Below are positions 47,801 to 57,890 of a stretch of 64,000 nt of DNA, piece by piece. Below the pieces are notes generated by a model. The model was not told the DNA's origin, searched no databases, and was given only the letters and a program-made list of their open reading frames with translations. A program made the translations under genes and the position numbers. Every line of letters starts with the position of its first letter. Within the stretch, counting starts at the first letter, position 1. Origin of the DNA: Ziziphus jujuba (lineage: Eukaryota > Streptophyta > Magnoliopsida > Rosales > Rhamnaceae). The stretch spans positions 14,521,501 through 14,585,500 of the forward strand of contig NC_083382.1 of assembly GCF_031755915.1 (NCBI RefSeq). Reading direction: 5' to 3'.

Positions 47801-49450
47801 TATGGGAACTACTCCCATTTGTTCCCCCATCATCAACAGGCTGTTAGCGGCGGGAATAAGGATTGCCTTCTTTTTCACTAGGAAGTCCATTCCCAAGATT
47901 ACATCAAAGTCATCCATTGGTACTACAATCAAATCCACCCAGTCCTCCCAAGTTCCCAACTTGAGAGGCACTTGTTTCGCCAGGCCTACCATAGGTAAGG
48001 CTTTGGAATTTACTGCTTTCATTTTTCCCGCATCCTTTTGTAAGCGTAGGCCCAATCTTCGAGCTTCAATCTCTGAACAAAAGTTGTGGGTGGCACTTGT
48101 GTCCACCATCACACTCTTTGTGGCCTTTCCATTTATCGCCGCATCCACAAACATAAGACCTTTCTCGTTGGTCTTCCTGGCCTGAACGACCTGTCCATTA
48201 AGGGCATTCAAGAATCTCAGTGCTCCCACTTGTGCGCCGTCTTCTCCTTCTTCTACTACCTCCTTTCGCCCTCCCTCATGCTCTTGGGAGGGAATAGATG
48301 CTTGTAGAGCACTAAGAGCGATCTTATGGGAGCATTCGCCCACTTTGTGGGGACCATTACATAGGAAACATGTCAGAGGTCGAGGTCTAAATCCGAATGC
48401 ATTGGGGTTCCGCGGTGGAGGCTCTCTCGTGCTCGAAGGTTTCCTAGTGTCGCTTCCTCCAGGTCTTGTGAGATTGGCAGGCCTGAAGGGTCTACCGCTA
48501 TTGGCATTCGAAGGAGACGGTTGGGGCCTTCTATTGATGGGGCTCTCTGTTGAGTAGTCCATTAGGTGCTCTACTGCCCCTAGCGCTGAGGCTAAGTCTT
48601 GTACTCTCTGTCGTTGAAGTTCTATCCTAGCCCAAGGTTTCAGCCCTTCTAAGAAGTAGAAGAGCTTATCCTTCTCAGACATGTCGCGTATATCGAGCAT
48701 GACTGCCAAGAAAGCTTTCACGTAGTCCCTTACATTACTGGTCTATCTCAATTCTCTCAAATGTTGCCAGGCAATGTAGTCCACGTTCTCGGGAAGGAAT
48801 TGATTCTTGAGTTCCTTCTGTAGCTGGTCCCATGTGTCAATGATGCATCTGTTGTTCTTGATATCTTCGTATTTAGCTCGCCACCACAGTTTTGTATCAT
48901 TGGTTAGGTACATTGTAGCCATGGTCACCTTCGTTTCCTCCGAATCCGGTTTTATTGCTCGAAAATATTGTTCCATATCAAACAAAAAGTTTTCAAGCTC
49001 CTTCGCATCTCATGCCCCTCCATACGCTCGAGGCTCAGGCACTTTCATTCGTCCATAGTCCCTGCCCATTGGGACAGCAGGTCGATTTTCTACCGCTCGC
49101 ATGGTGATGGCGAGCTTGGTGTTTATTTGCCCCATTTCCATCTTGAGGGCTTCCACGGTGGCTCGAAAGTCCTCCATCAGTTCGTTGACCGTAGACATCA
49201 ATCTCTCTATCGCCTCTTCCACTACTCCATCTCACTCGCCCGCAGTGGAGCTCGAAGGGCCGGTATTACCCCAAGGGGTTTGATTCCTCTCGAGTGCGCT
49301 CACTCGACTGGCTATGTCATCAAGTGTCTCCATCTTTTCAAAGGCCTCCTGCTAGTTGTGGCCTCTGATATGTGCATTTACAACGCCAGTAAGCTCCCTG
49401 AGCTGCTGGTCGATGTTATCGAACCGCATTTCATTTGTCAGCTTCGGCAT
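44829..49450 (-). pseudogene. Chromovirus gag-pol polyprotein with chromodomain
   Basis: Starts MPKLTNEMRFDNI at 49450, just inside the primer site. Gag is interrupted by TAG/TGA codons (for example after RGHN, GE and RAYGGA). Then come the zinc knuckle CFLCNGPHKVGEC (about 48360), the protease (MVDTSATHNF, about 48095), and reverse transcriptase ([20 protein letters not shown]). The catalytic box reads [10 protein letters not shown] instead of YLDD. RNase H (FKVQTDASDFALGGVLLQ) is in 45944-46789. Integrase has the HHCC finger (GHPRWQRT, CLVCQQ) and core (VDRFSEYATFIPA). The C-terminal chromodomain (EEIFVERT, REYLIKWKGLGEEETSWE) ends at 44829. Stops, a frame shift near 47120, and the Asp-to-Asn change make it inactive. 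Confidence 0.92.
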
Positions 49451-49473
49451 CTTATGCGAGTGACTCCTAACCT

Positions 49474-49487
49474 TGCTCTGATACCAA
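49474..49487 (-). other. Primer-binding site of the chromovirus
   Basis: Minus strand GTTGGTATCAGAGC, a full match to the initiator-Met-tRNA site, next to the 5' LTR. Confidence 0.9.
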
Positions 49488-49488
49488 C

Positions 49489-50015
49489 TGTCATGATCCC
49501 ACCGTTCTAAGCATACAACGGGGTCGTGCGGTGCTTACTCGCCCCTTGCGGGTAGTAAGCCAACCGTTAATGTCCCTCGCAAGCAAATAACCCACACGAT
49601 ATTAGTATAGTGCATGCACCAAGCAAGCAATAAAATAAAGCATGTAATCACACAATCGTTAGAAAATGGTCAGTAAACAAGGCAACAATATGATGAATTG
49701 GAAATGCGTTGGTTTTATTCGGTCTCGATGGAGAGAACAGCAGCGAGGTTTACAAGCACGCTATTAAAAGTTCTCACCTATGCTAGTGGTCTAGCCCAAC
49801 AACTCGCCGACTAGCCACCCCCTTCCAAAGAGCTTATTGGGCCATTTTCATTCCAACAGGAATACATATCAAAATATACGAGGAATCATAATGGTACTAT
49901 TTCGAATAACAAAAGCTAGAAATCCAAGCAAGTGACCATGGGCTTGACTAATGACCCTGGATGAACTTGGCTTGGTATTTACAATCAAAATGCGGAGGTG
50001 TGTGCGACTCTTACA
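49489..50015 (-). repeat. 5' LTR of the chromovirus
   Basis: On the plus strand it starts TGTCATGATCCCACCG and ends GTGCGACTCTTACA. Followed by CATAG (50016-50020). Confidence 0.95.
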
Positions 50016-50020
50016 CATAG
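50016..50020 (+). repeat. Target duplication CATAG, right copy
   Basis: Identical to 44264-44268. Confidence 0.9.
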
Positions 50021-50325
50021 CTTGCAAAATATCAATACTAATGGGAATCTTAATTTCAAAAATAGCAAGAATTGAAACCGATAACACTGAGTTGTTCAAG
50101 AACTTCCCTGTTGGACTCACTGGCTCTAACAATATTCTCTCCTCCCGAAAATCCTTCATTCTATTCTCTGTTTTTTCCACAATAGTAATGTTAAAATCGC
50201 TCACGTTATTCAATACCTTTTGCCTTGTTTATTTTTCCTCATCACATATTTATTACTTTAAGGAGGATGTGTCTTCTCACTTAATACTCTGTCCTTTAAT
50301 ACACAAAAGTGGACCAAATAAAACA

Positions 50326-50409
50326 AACTATATTAATGCCGGTGCTACCCAAGCCAAGACTTGCTGCGTTCGAGTCATGGTGGGGTGGGCATAGGGAACT
50401 ATATTAATG
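50326..50409 (+). mobile_element. Short SINE-like insertion with 13-bp direct repeats
   Basis: AACTATATTAATG at 50326-50338 and 50397-50409 is a perfect direct repeat flanking 58 bp. The inner piece is more GC-rich than its surroundings and contains GCGTTCGAGTCATGG, close to the RNA polymerase III box B (GGTTCGANNCC). This looks like a truncated SINE with its target duplication. No poly(A) tail is visible. Confidence 0.4.
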
Positions 50410-51233
50410 GCTTTTGCCTAGCTCCCATCCGATCATTTGATGGTGGCGGTGAAATTTTTGAGATGATGCATGTGAGTTGCAACTGTTTTTGTACGCTATA
50501 TAAATGGAAAAGAAGAGAGAGGTGAGGTTTCAACCATCTATTTGGAGGGGCTTTTCAATATGGTGTACATGGATATCGCCTTCACACTTGGAGTACAACT
50601 AAGCCCTGTCTCCTTAGATCATCCATCTCACTCAACTTTTTTAAATTGTGTTATTCAAGAATTTGATATGTTATACAGTTTAATCTGTAACAGTGTGGTA
50701 AATGTAGATGGTCTTTTCATGCTTATGTTCACCCAAAATAGCACTAAAAAAAAAAAAAAATCATCTCGAGTTTTCAATTTCTATCTATATTTTTATTTTT
50801 TGGTCAACGAGTGTTCATTTGTATAGCTTGCTGGTCTATATCATTTCAGATTTCTCAATTCTATAATTGAAAAGATCTAGATGCAAGAGAGAGTGAGAAC
50901 CAAATAAATTGAAACAAAGAGTTTGATAATATTTGTTTTTTAAGTTGTATTCTTTACAAATTGTTCCCTAAAGATTACACATTGCATGTTAGTAGCCTTT
51001 ATGCATGCACTTAATTAATATTCCGAAAAAATTTGTTATATATCTCTAAGTTTTTTTATCCATCCCAAATAATTCAATACATGACAATCGCTGAAACCAA
51101 GTACAAGTTTCATGGAATTAAAAGGCTAACATACAGAACTTTATTTTTTATATTGAAATATATATAAAATAAATAATAAAAAAAGATTATTATGCATCTT
51201 ACAAAAAGAAATAGGTACAAACTAATATGATAT
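50410..51233. other. Intergenic stretch
   Basis: AT-rich. Has a TATA-like GCTATATAAATGG at about 50496 and an A-run at about 50746-50760. The plus-strand frame 50542-50826 has no recognisable domain. Confidence 0.4.
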
Positions 51234-52365
51234 TTAATACATTAAAAATCTAGATCCTAGTGGCAAGAAAGTTAAGGGCAATGTAACAGAAGCAGAGAAA
51301 ATGGTCATTGATGGAGGAATTCTTCCCTTGTCCTTCCTTATTAAAATACCTTCCATGATAGGGAAACTCATTACTAAGATATAAAATGATATCAAAACTT
51401 GAAGAAACCATTTCTCCAAATCTCCCACAAAGATTAGCCTTCATAACAAAGGAAACCATGTTCAACATCATTAGGGTTACCAATGGAGCAAGAAACATTG
51501 CTGAAGTTCGGAAACCAATCAAGCCCTTTGTGTATAGCATAACTTGTTCATCATCATCGACTTTGTTTGTCGCCAAGAAACTGGTTTTCCTCATGCCAAT
51601 TCTCTTCATGAATGCGTCAAAACATCCATACAAGTGACAAGTAATCGATTTTATCATCCATATTCTTTGTTCGTTTATCCATGATCTAAATGATCCTCCA
51701 GTTATGAATATTTCATACAAAAGTTTAATGCTCGATGACATAAATATGAAAGGAAATATGATAAAAAATAGGTTTGAGACCTGTTACACCATATAGAATT
51801 TCATATTAGGGGAAATCACATTATATTAAAAACTTGAATTCAAACATTTATATCATTTCAAGATGTTATACCTCAGGATATATAGAGGTGCCATTCAATG
51901 GGCAGAGTTGAGGGACAGTAGCAAAGCGCCAAAGAGGCAGGCAATAGAGAGGGAAGAATGAAAGCTCAGCATAGCACATTTTCCCGAGAAAAGACATTTT
52001 TGAAGGACCATATATAAAAGCGAAAAACTTAGAGAGACCAGCATCCATCAATCCAGAGCTCCATCTAATGCCTTGAGTCAATAGGTCATTCAAATTCGTT
52101 GTGGCAGTGCCCAAAAATTGGGGCACTGATGTGGCATGGAACACAGAAGTCCAGCCTTTGCACTGTAAAGTGAACCCTGTCAGGTAATCTTTTGCAACTG
52201 CATAATACAGAAAACCCACTTGGTTTGCCAAAAAATAAAGGAAAAATTAGAATGTTACACTCTTACCTCTTTACCCCATTTTGTTTGATCTGCATAGGTG
52301 GAAGAAACTAAGAATTTGGCCTCCTTTACCAATGAATCGGTAGATTCACTGTCATTGTTACCATT
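51234..52365 (-). pseudogene. Cellulose synthase-like G (CslG) fragment, 3' part
   Basis: Three exons on the minus strand cover the C-terminal third of a CslG-type glycosyltransferase (GT2, Golgi or ER membrane). Exon A (52267 to about 52365) reads LVKEAKFLVSSTYADQTKWGKE. Exon B (51872 to about 52220) reads VGFLYYAVAKDYLTGF, CKGWTSVF and LLTQGIRWSSGL, which includes the catalytic QxxRW as QGIRW. Exon C (to 51780) reads GGSFRSWINEQRIWMIKS, then membrane segments. A frameshift near 51425 moves the end into another frame (ISFYILVMSFPIMEGIL). The exon B acceptor is one base off. The N-terminal half with the catalytic Asp motifs is absent, cut at the foldback structure starting at 52352. Confidence 0.85.
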
Positions 52366-52465
52366 TTATTTGTGTGATCATCCGCTATTCATTCTGTTTA
52401 CAGAAAATGTATAGAGGAGAGAAAACACAAGATACATCATACAAGTGTGAAAAGAAAAACCCATT
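52352..52465 (+). repeat. Foldback element, left outer arm
   Basis: Pairs in inverted orientation with 53727-53865. Shared blocks are TTACCATTTTATTTGTGTGA, CTATTCATTCTGTTTACAG, GAGAGAAAACACAAGA and CATACAAGTGTGAAAAGAAA. The right arm carries an extra roughly 20-bp duplication. Confidence 0.8.
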
Positions 52466-52573
52466 CTCGAGCAAATAGAGCGCTCAATCGACGAGGCTGA
52501 CAAACATTCATGTGGTGGAGTTGGTGGAGAGCTTTGTAAGCCTCGTCGATCAAAGCTCTATTTGCTCGAGAAT
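52463..52573. repeat. Hairpin with 35-bp arms
   Basis: Left arm 52463-52498 starts ATTCTCGAGCAAATAGAGC. Right arm 52539-52573 is its inverted copy. About 30 of 35 positions pair, around a 40-base loop. It lies inside the larger foldback and is GC-richer than its surroundings. Confidence 0.85.
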
Positions 52574-52591
52574 ACTCGGAGAGAATGATGG

Positions 52592-53726
52592 TGATACGAA
52601 CCTAGGACGACCTGCTCCTAAACCCGTATTATATTAGCCCGGATCTTAATTAAGTTCAAGTTCTAATGGAATTGAACTCAACCCCTAACCAACTTGTGGT
52701 TAGAAACCTTGGTATAATGTAGATGCCACAATAGGGGATGGAAAACCTATTGATAAGTCAAGCTAAAACAACCAATTCTCTAATGGTGTTTTAGGTGTTC
52801 TCAAAGAACAAAGAGATAATTAATCTCACAAGTATTTTCTCAATCAAATCAAAGTTGTATTCATATTGAAAAATAAGCCTTTAAATAGGCTACAAAGCCA
52901 CGAAATAAAATCCTAGAACATAAAGAAAACCAGCCACCGCACATAAAGAAACCTAGTTGGCTGAAACTATACTTCCTTTCCTAATCTAAGTTTGATTAAT
53001 TAATTCCTTTATATTAAATTAGGAATTAATTAACTTACAATGGAAAGAATAAAATAAAAACCTTCCTAAAGTTATTTTTCCAGAAAATAAATAAATTAAA
53101 GTCAAAAAGTAATGGTAGTTTCCTAAAACAAAAAGTAAAAACAAATTAGGAAACTAAAAATGCTAGCCTTTTTGATCAAGTTGACTTTGATCAATTTTTG
53201 ACTTATTTGAGCTTCAAATCAGATTCTAGATGATTTTTAGGATGCCAAATAAGCTGAATATGAAGTCCCACACATTGCCCATGCTTGGAAAAATAAGAAA
53301 AGGCTAATACAGTAAAATACAGTAAAGCCAGCAAGCAATACAGCAAATTCGGCCAAATTGTTGATGCTGTCCGTACAAGCCCTTTTTGATTGCATTTGAG
53401 GCTGATTTAACTTGATTACATTACCTCTTAGGCATATGTATTGAACCCATAAGCATTGGAAACATTTCATGCTTCTCGGACTCCAAAAATGTACCAAACC
53501 CGTCACCCGGGTCCGTATCGGCTTCCACCACTTGGATGATTAGAATAGGCTTTGTATCTTCAAGTATGGAAAAGCTCTATTGAGATTGATTACCCCCTGC
53601 ATAAATACTCCCAGGTTTTCCTTAAATCTCTTAATTTGAGCTCTTGTGATTGGCCTAGTCTTCATCCGTGTCGAGTCAGCACCCCAGCGGGTTATCGGTT
53701 GAGCAGGCTCGGGCGGAATCACATCA
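52592..53726 (-). mobile_element. Solo LTR of a gypsy element, target duplication GATGG
   Basis: The minus strand begins TGATGTGATTCCGCCC at 53726 and ends CTAGGTTCGTATCA at 52592. GATGG flanks it at 52587-52591 and 53727-53731. It belongs to the same family as the LTR at 60598-61589, in opposite orientation: shared blocks include TCCTAATTTAATATAAAGGA, GTTGGTTAGGGGTTGA and CCGGGCTAATATAAT. No internal region, so it arose by recombination between LTRs. It sits inside the foldback structure. Near 53540-53670 the minus strand encodes MKTRPITRAQIKRFKENLG, also present in the other LTR. Confidence 0.9.
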
Positions 53727-53865
53727 GATGGGTATTTCTTTTCACACTTGTATGATCTCTCTTGTGTTTTCTCTCGTCTACACATTTTCTGTAAACAGTC
53801 TATACATTTTCTATAAACAGAATGAATAGCAGATGATCACACACAAACAAAATGGTACCAATGAG
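53727..53865 (-). repeat. Foldback element, right outer arm
   Basis: Inverted copy of 52352-52465, separated from it by the hairpin and the solo LTR. Confidence 0.8.
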
Positions 53866-54660
53866 AGGGGCACGTAACACACGAAAATTATGAAGGATTA
53901 GAGGTTGTTATGCTTTTCTTTCTTCTTCTTCTTTGAGACTTTATAAAGGACAAACATCCTCTCCATCTCCCTTGATTAGTGCTATATTTTCTCTTATGAT
54001 ATGGCTTCCCTAAATTTAATGGTTAATTAATTGAATTACGTTTAAGGAAATTAAAAACAGTCACAACATATAATCAAAATAATATGATATATATTCCCAT
54101 GATAATTATATTTTAATAATGTTTATAATTAAATAATAAAATAAGAGATGCATATATGCTTCCAAATTTTAGTTGTTGAAACAAAACATATTACTCAATT
54201 GCAACTCTTAATCAAAGTTCTTGAATAACAAACATCGATAAACAAGCTGAAAACATTTAATACATATGTATATTAAATATAAAAAAATTTTGAGAATTCA
54301 TTTATATATACTTTGAAATCTTGTTCGTTTAAAGCATGATTACTTTAATCATACTTAAAAATTAAAAATATTTTTTATCATGAATATTAAAAGTTTCATA
54401 TGAAAAATCTAAAAAATCAGGTTAGTGTGAAGTAAGCTAATATAATATGTATATAAACTTTATATATATATAAATATTCTTATACCATTGTTTTCAATGT
54501 TTATTATATTTTCTATTGTTCTAATCACACAAAATAATATTTTTAGGATTATGATGAGCTTTCTTGACTTGAAAACAATAATATTGTTGAGCTAAAGGTA
54601 GTTTTCAACATTACCTACTACATTTATTTACAAATAACTTCCTTTTATTCATGACCCAAT
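53866..54660. other. AT-rich intergenic stretch
   Basis: No gene seen. A pyrimidine run at about 53910-53935 is the only notable feature. Confidence 0.4.
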
Positions 54661-54680
54661 ACATTTTGATTTTTGTATAG

Positions 54681-54836
54681 GACTCTGTCGCTGAAAATGA
54701 CTTCAATTCTCCAAATATAACTCCTGGAAAATGATCTAATCCAGTTATTGTCGAAGATGATGGTTCCAATAAAGAAGTTGTTGATGGCAAACCAAATCCA
54801 CAGATGTCAGCAATAAATTATCAAGCAACAAACTAA
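54681..54836 (+). pseudogene. Unidentified exon-like fragment
   Basis: After an acceptor-like TTTTTGTATAG the frame reads DSVAENDFNSPNITPGK, a TGA at 54732, then SNPVIVEDDGSNKEVVDG and a TAA near 54836. Composition (Asp, Glu, Asn, Ser) and a clean splice acceptor suggest the last exon of a gene, but I recognise no family and no upstream exon. Confidence 0.25.
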
Positions 54837-55185
54837 GAAAGATAATTAAGCAAGAAAAAGTTTAATTTTTATTGAACAATTTTAGAATATTTATTTTTCA
54901 TGCTTTTTCAATTTTTGTCATTTTCAATTTTGAAGTCATTTTTTATTGAATAATACTCAATGAGTTTATTATTATTCTTATATAGTTTTAAATTTTTGTT
55001 ATACTTTAGATAAGTTTATTATTATCATTATACTTTAGTTTCCCAAATTTATAATTTTACTTAAAAAAATATAAAATAACAAATTGGATTAGATAGACAT
55101 TGTCCAGTGGACATTCAAGAGTTGACAAATATATAAAACATTATTAAGTTATATTAGATTAAGAGGCAAAGGCATTTATTTATGT

Positions 55186-55960
55186 GTGCAGACTAAAAAC
55201 ATGTCCCGAAAATGTCTTCATTCATTTTATTTTATTTTTATTTTTTTAAAGACGTACTTAAAATATACCCATGCAATTTTAATTGGAAAAGATTGGAATA
55301 TCTTGGTACATATGGACAAGGGAAACGTACCCGTGCGTTTAAAATTGGAAAATATTTTAGAAAATGCTTGGTATATATGGACAACGGAAACGTGCAAGGA
55401 AGAGCTTCCAAGTAGAGAAAAAAATAATTACTTTTTTTAAATTTGGTTAAGTAATATTATGTATCCATTCTCTCTTTTTTGTTTTAAAAAAAAACATTTT
55501 TTGTCACATATATTTATTAATACATAGATTTGTCCAAATATATAATAGTTACTTTAGTTGGCTTTTTCAATTGTTTATTTTTTCTTTATTAAGATGTGAA
55601 TCAAAATCAATTAAGCTTCCATATTTTGTCTCATATAAAAAAAATAAATTTTGCATAAAATCAGAATCACAATTCTAAAACTTAATTAATTTTGGGAGGC
55701 CTAATATATATTTTCCTTCCTTTTCATATTATATATATATATATATATTTTATTCTCTAACCTACCATTTTTGAGATTTTCGCCATGTTAGTTTTGACAA
55801 ACTTTGTTTTCGATAAACAAATAAAAACTATTATGTATATACTTTACTTTTCTAGTGGATTAATTTTGAAGAAAACATCATGTGAGTTGGTTTTACCTAT
55901 AATTCAAAACAATATATAATTGGAAAAAGATTTTAGAAGATGCTTGGTATATATGAACAA
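55186..55960 (+). repeat. Local duplication, copy A
   Basis: Contains GACGTACTTAAAATATACCC, GGTACATATGGACAAGGGAAA, AACGTGCAAGGAAGAG, GTCACATATATTTATTAATA, TTCTCTAACCTACCATTT and GCCATGTTAGTTTTGACAA. The whole order recurs at 56010-56620. The frames in it (84 and 67 codons) have no recognisable domain. Confidence 0.8.
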
Positions 55961-56009
55961 GGGAAACAACATAATATTATATAAAAGTTAGACATTTCCT
56001 TTCAAATGT

Positions 56010-56620
56010 CTTCATTCTTTTTTTTTTTTTTTTTTTTTTAAAGACGTACTTAAAACATACCCGTGTGATTTTAATTGGGGAAGATTGGAAGATCTTGGTT
56101 TATATGGACAAGGGCACATTGGAAAAGATTGGAAGCTCTTGGTTTATATGGACAAGGGAAACATACCCGTGCATTTAAAAATGGAAAATATTTTAGAAAA
56201 TGCTTGATATATATGGACAAGAGAAACGTGCAAGGAAGAGATTCCAAGTAGAGAAAAAAATAAGTACTTTTTTAAAATTTTGTTAAAACAATATTATGTA
56301 TCAATTCTCTGTTTTTTTTTTTTTTTTTTAAAACGTTGTGTGTCACATATATTTATTGATACATAGATTTGTCACATATGTTTTTTTATTCTCTAACTTA
56401 CCATTGTGAGATTTTTGCCATGTTAGTTTTTGACAAACTTTGTATTTGGTAAACAAATATTCTGTATATACTTTACTTTTTTAATGGATTAATTTTGAAG
56501 GAAACGTCATGGGAGTTGGGTTTACATATAATTCAAAACAATATATAATTGGAAAAGATTTTAGAAGATGCTTGGTATATATTGACAAGGGAAATGTGCA
56601 AGGAAGAGATTCAAAGTAGA
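56010..56620 (+). repeat. Local duplication, copy B
   Basis: Collinear with copy A but lacking about 190 bp corresponding to 55545-55735, and with an extra internal duplication of the GATTGGAAG-TCTTGGTTTATATGG unit near 56085-56150. Confidence 0.8.
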
Positions 56621-56689
56621 TAAAAACATCCAAGGGAATTTTCGTTTATCAAATTGGACTTTTCTTGGATTATTTATTTTTCATGCTTC

Positions 56690-56895
56690 CTCCTTATCAA
56701 ACTGTTAAAGCCAAACTATTATCCACCATGAGTAGAGTCTACCTGCTTCCTCCTTATCAAGCTTTTAAAACTAAACCATGATCCACCACCACAAGCACCT
56801 TATTGTGAATCAACCATCATACCCATAAGAAAGCTTCTTCTTCTTTTTATTTTTATTATTATTATTTTGTTTTGTTTTTGAATGTGTGTGTGCTT
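56690..56895 (+). repeat. Second local repeat family, copy 1
   Basis: Starts TGCTTCCTCCTTATCAAACT, continues GATCCACCACCACAAGCA, TGTGAATCAACCAT and AAGAAAGCTTCTT, and ends in TTTTTGAATGTGTGTGTG. Matches 57340-57535. Confidence 0.8.
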
Positions 56896-57339
56896 TTTTT
56901 AAAAAAAAAAAAATAAACGTAAAAATGAAAACAATAGCATTTTATATTATTTATTCAGCCTCATCTTAAAATATTAGATACAAGTTTGATTTATTAATAA
57001 TAATTTTATTATGTTATTTAAATAATTATTATAATGAGATTTAGAATATGAAATACATTTTTGCATTACTTTTAAATTCCTTTGCATATTAAATTTTGTT
57101 TTGTACTCTCTAGCCTACCATTTTGAGATTTTGGCCATGTTAAACTTTGTGTTAACAAGTGAAAAATAGTATGTGTATACTTTACTTTTTTAAGTTCACA
57201 GGAATGTGAAATGATTTATTAAAGAATCACAATCTCATATTAAATTAAATCTTTTGTTTTTGTGAAACATTTTCTTATTTTATGGATTTAGTTTCTACTC
57301 ATGGGCAATGGATAATTGTTTGACTAATTGATGAGGCCT

Positions 57340-57535
57340 CGAGTTGGTGTGAATAGAGTCCACCTGCTTCTTCCTTATCAAACTCTTAAAGCTAAACCAT
57401 GATCTACCCCCACAACCACAAGCATCTTCTTGTGAATCAACCATGACACCCGTAAGAAAGCTTCTTATTCTTATTCTTTTTATTTTATTTTATTTTTTTG
57501 TTTTGTTTTGTTTTTGAATGTGTGTGTGTGTTTTT
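57340..57535 (+). repeat. Second local repeat family, copy 2
   Basis: Same order as 56690-56895: CTGCTTCTTCCTTATCAAAC, CCACAAGCATCTTCTTGTGA, GTAAGAAAGCTTCTT, and GAATGTGTGTGTGTG. Just upstream (57105-57190) is a third, partial copy of the TCTCTAGCCTACCATTTTG block of copies A and B. Confidence 0.8.
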
Positions 57536-57890
57536 CAACTAGAAATTCCTTATCAGATAGTTATTATATATGTTATATTATTTTTTCTATATATATATAT
57601 TCTTAGAATAAGGTAATATATGTGAAAAGGAGTTTTTTTTTTGTTTTTACTTTTTTTAATTAATTTGTTTAGAAAGATATTTTGTTTTTGATTTGATTAT
57701 AAAATAAAATAAAATAAAATAAAATAAATATCTATATTTAGTATTTTTTATATAAAACATTTTATTAATTTCATAATTATAAATGAAGATGCATTTTTTA
57801 AAACAAATATTGTAAAGAAAATTTATTATCTTTGAATACATAAATATATAAATAAAAAAATATAATATGTGATAAAATATTGGTTTTATA

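Larger units (their letters stand above)
44269..50015 (-). mobile_element. Ty3/gypsy chromovirus, complete, inserted in exon 1 of the WSD1-like gene
   Basis: The element is 5747 bp with LTRs at 44269-44796 and 49489-50015, CATAG on both sides, a primer-binding site (GTTGGTATCAGAGC, minus strand, 49474-49487) and a purine tract (GAGTGGGGGAGGA) next to the left LTR. The minus-strand order is gag, protease, reverse transcriptase, RNase H, integrase, chromodomain. Short LTRs and size suggest a Reina- or Galadriel-type chromovirus. By hand count the LTRs differ at about 20-25 of 527 positions (about 4%), so the insertion is fairly young. Removing it restores the WSD1-like exon 1 reading frame across one CATAG. 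Confidence 0.95.
38912..50213 (-). pseudogene. WSD1-like wax ester synthase/DGAT gene, disrupted
   Basis: Five exons can be read: exon 1 at 50021-50213 plus 44210-44268 (split by a retrotransposon), exon 2 at 41827-42399, exon 3 at 41041-41391, exon 4 at 39375-39515, exon 5 at 38912-39055. All join in phase 0. Exon 1 carries EPVSPTGKFLN and LLPINPCFSSIM. Exon 2 has the acyltransferase site HHALGDG (HHxxxDG). Exon 4 has SNMIGPVEHMALANQPVKGL and exon 5 ends EQAFDTIFKAARNS. Family members use fatty alcohol or diacylglycerol with acyl-CoA to make wax esters or triacylglycerol. Here it is dead: a chromovirus sits in exon 1, exon 2 has in-frame TGA and TAA, and the exon 3 acceptor AG appears lost (GGCAA before ACTATAAAC). 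Confidence 0.9.

Noticed and set aside
47733..48185. 150-codon plus-strand frame
   Set aside because: Antisense shadow of the protease region of the chromovirus polyprotein.
48968..49510. 180-codon plus-strand frame
   Set aside because: Antisense shadow of the chromovirus gag and 5' end.
53540..53785. 81-codon minus-strand frame as a host gene
   Set aside because: It spans the edge of the solo LTR and the foldback arm. The coding-like part is the LTR-borne pol-tail motif shared with the gypsy element at 60.6 kb.
55186..57535. CRISPR-like array
   Set aside because: The repeats are long, imperfect, unevenly spaced and lie in a plant nuclear context. They are local duplications.
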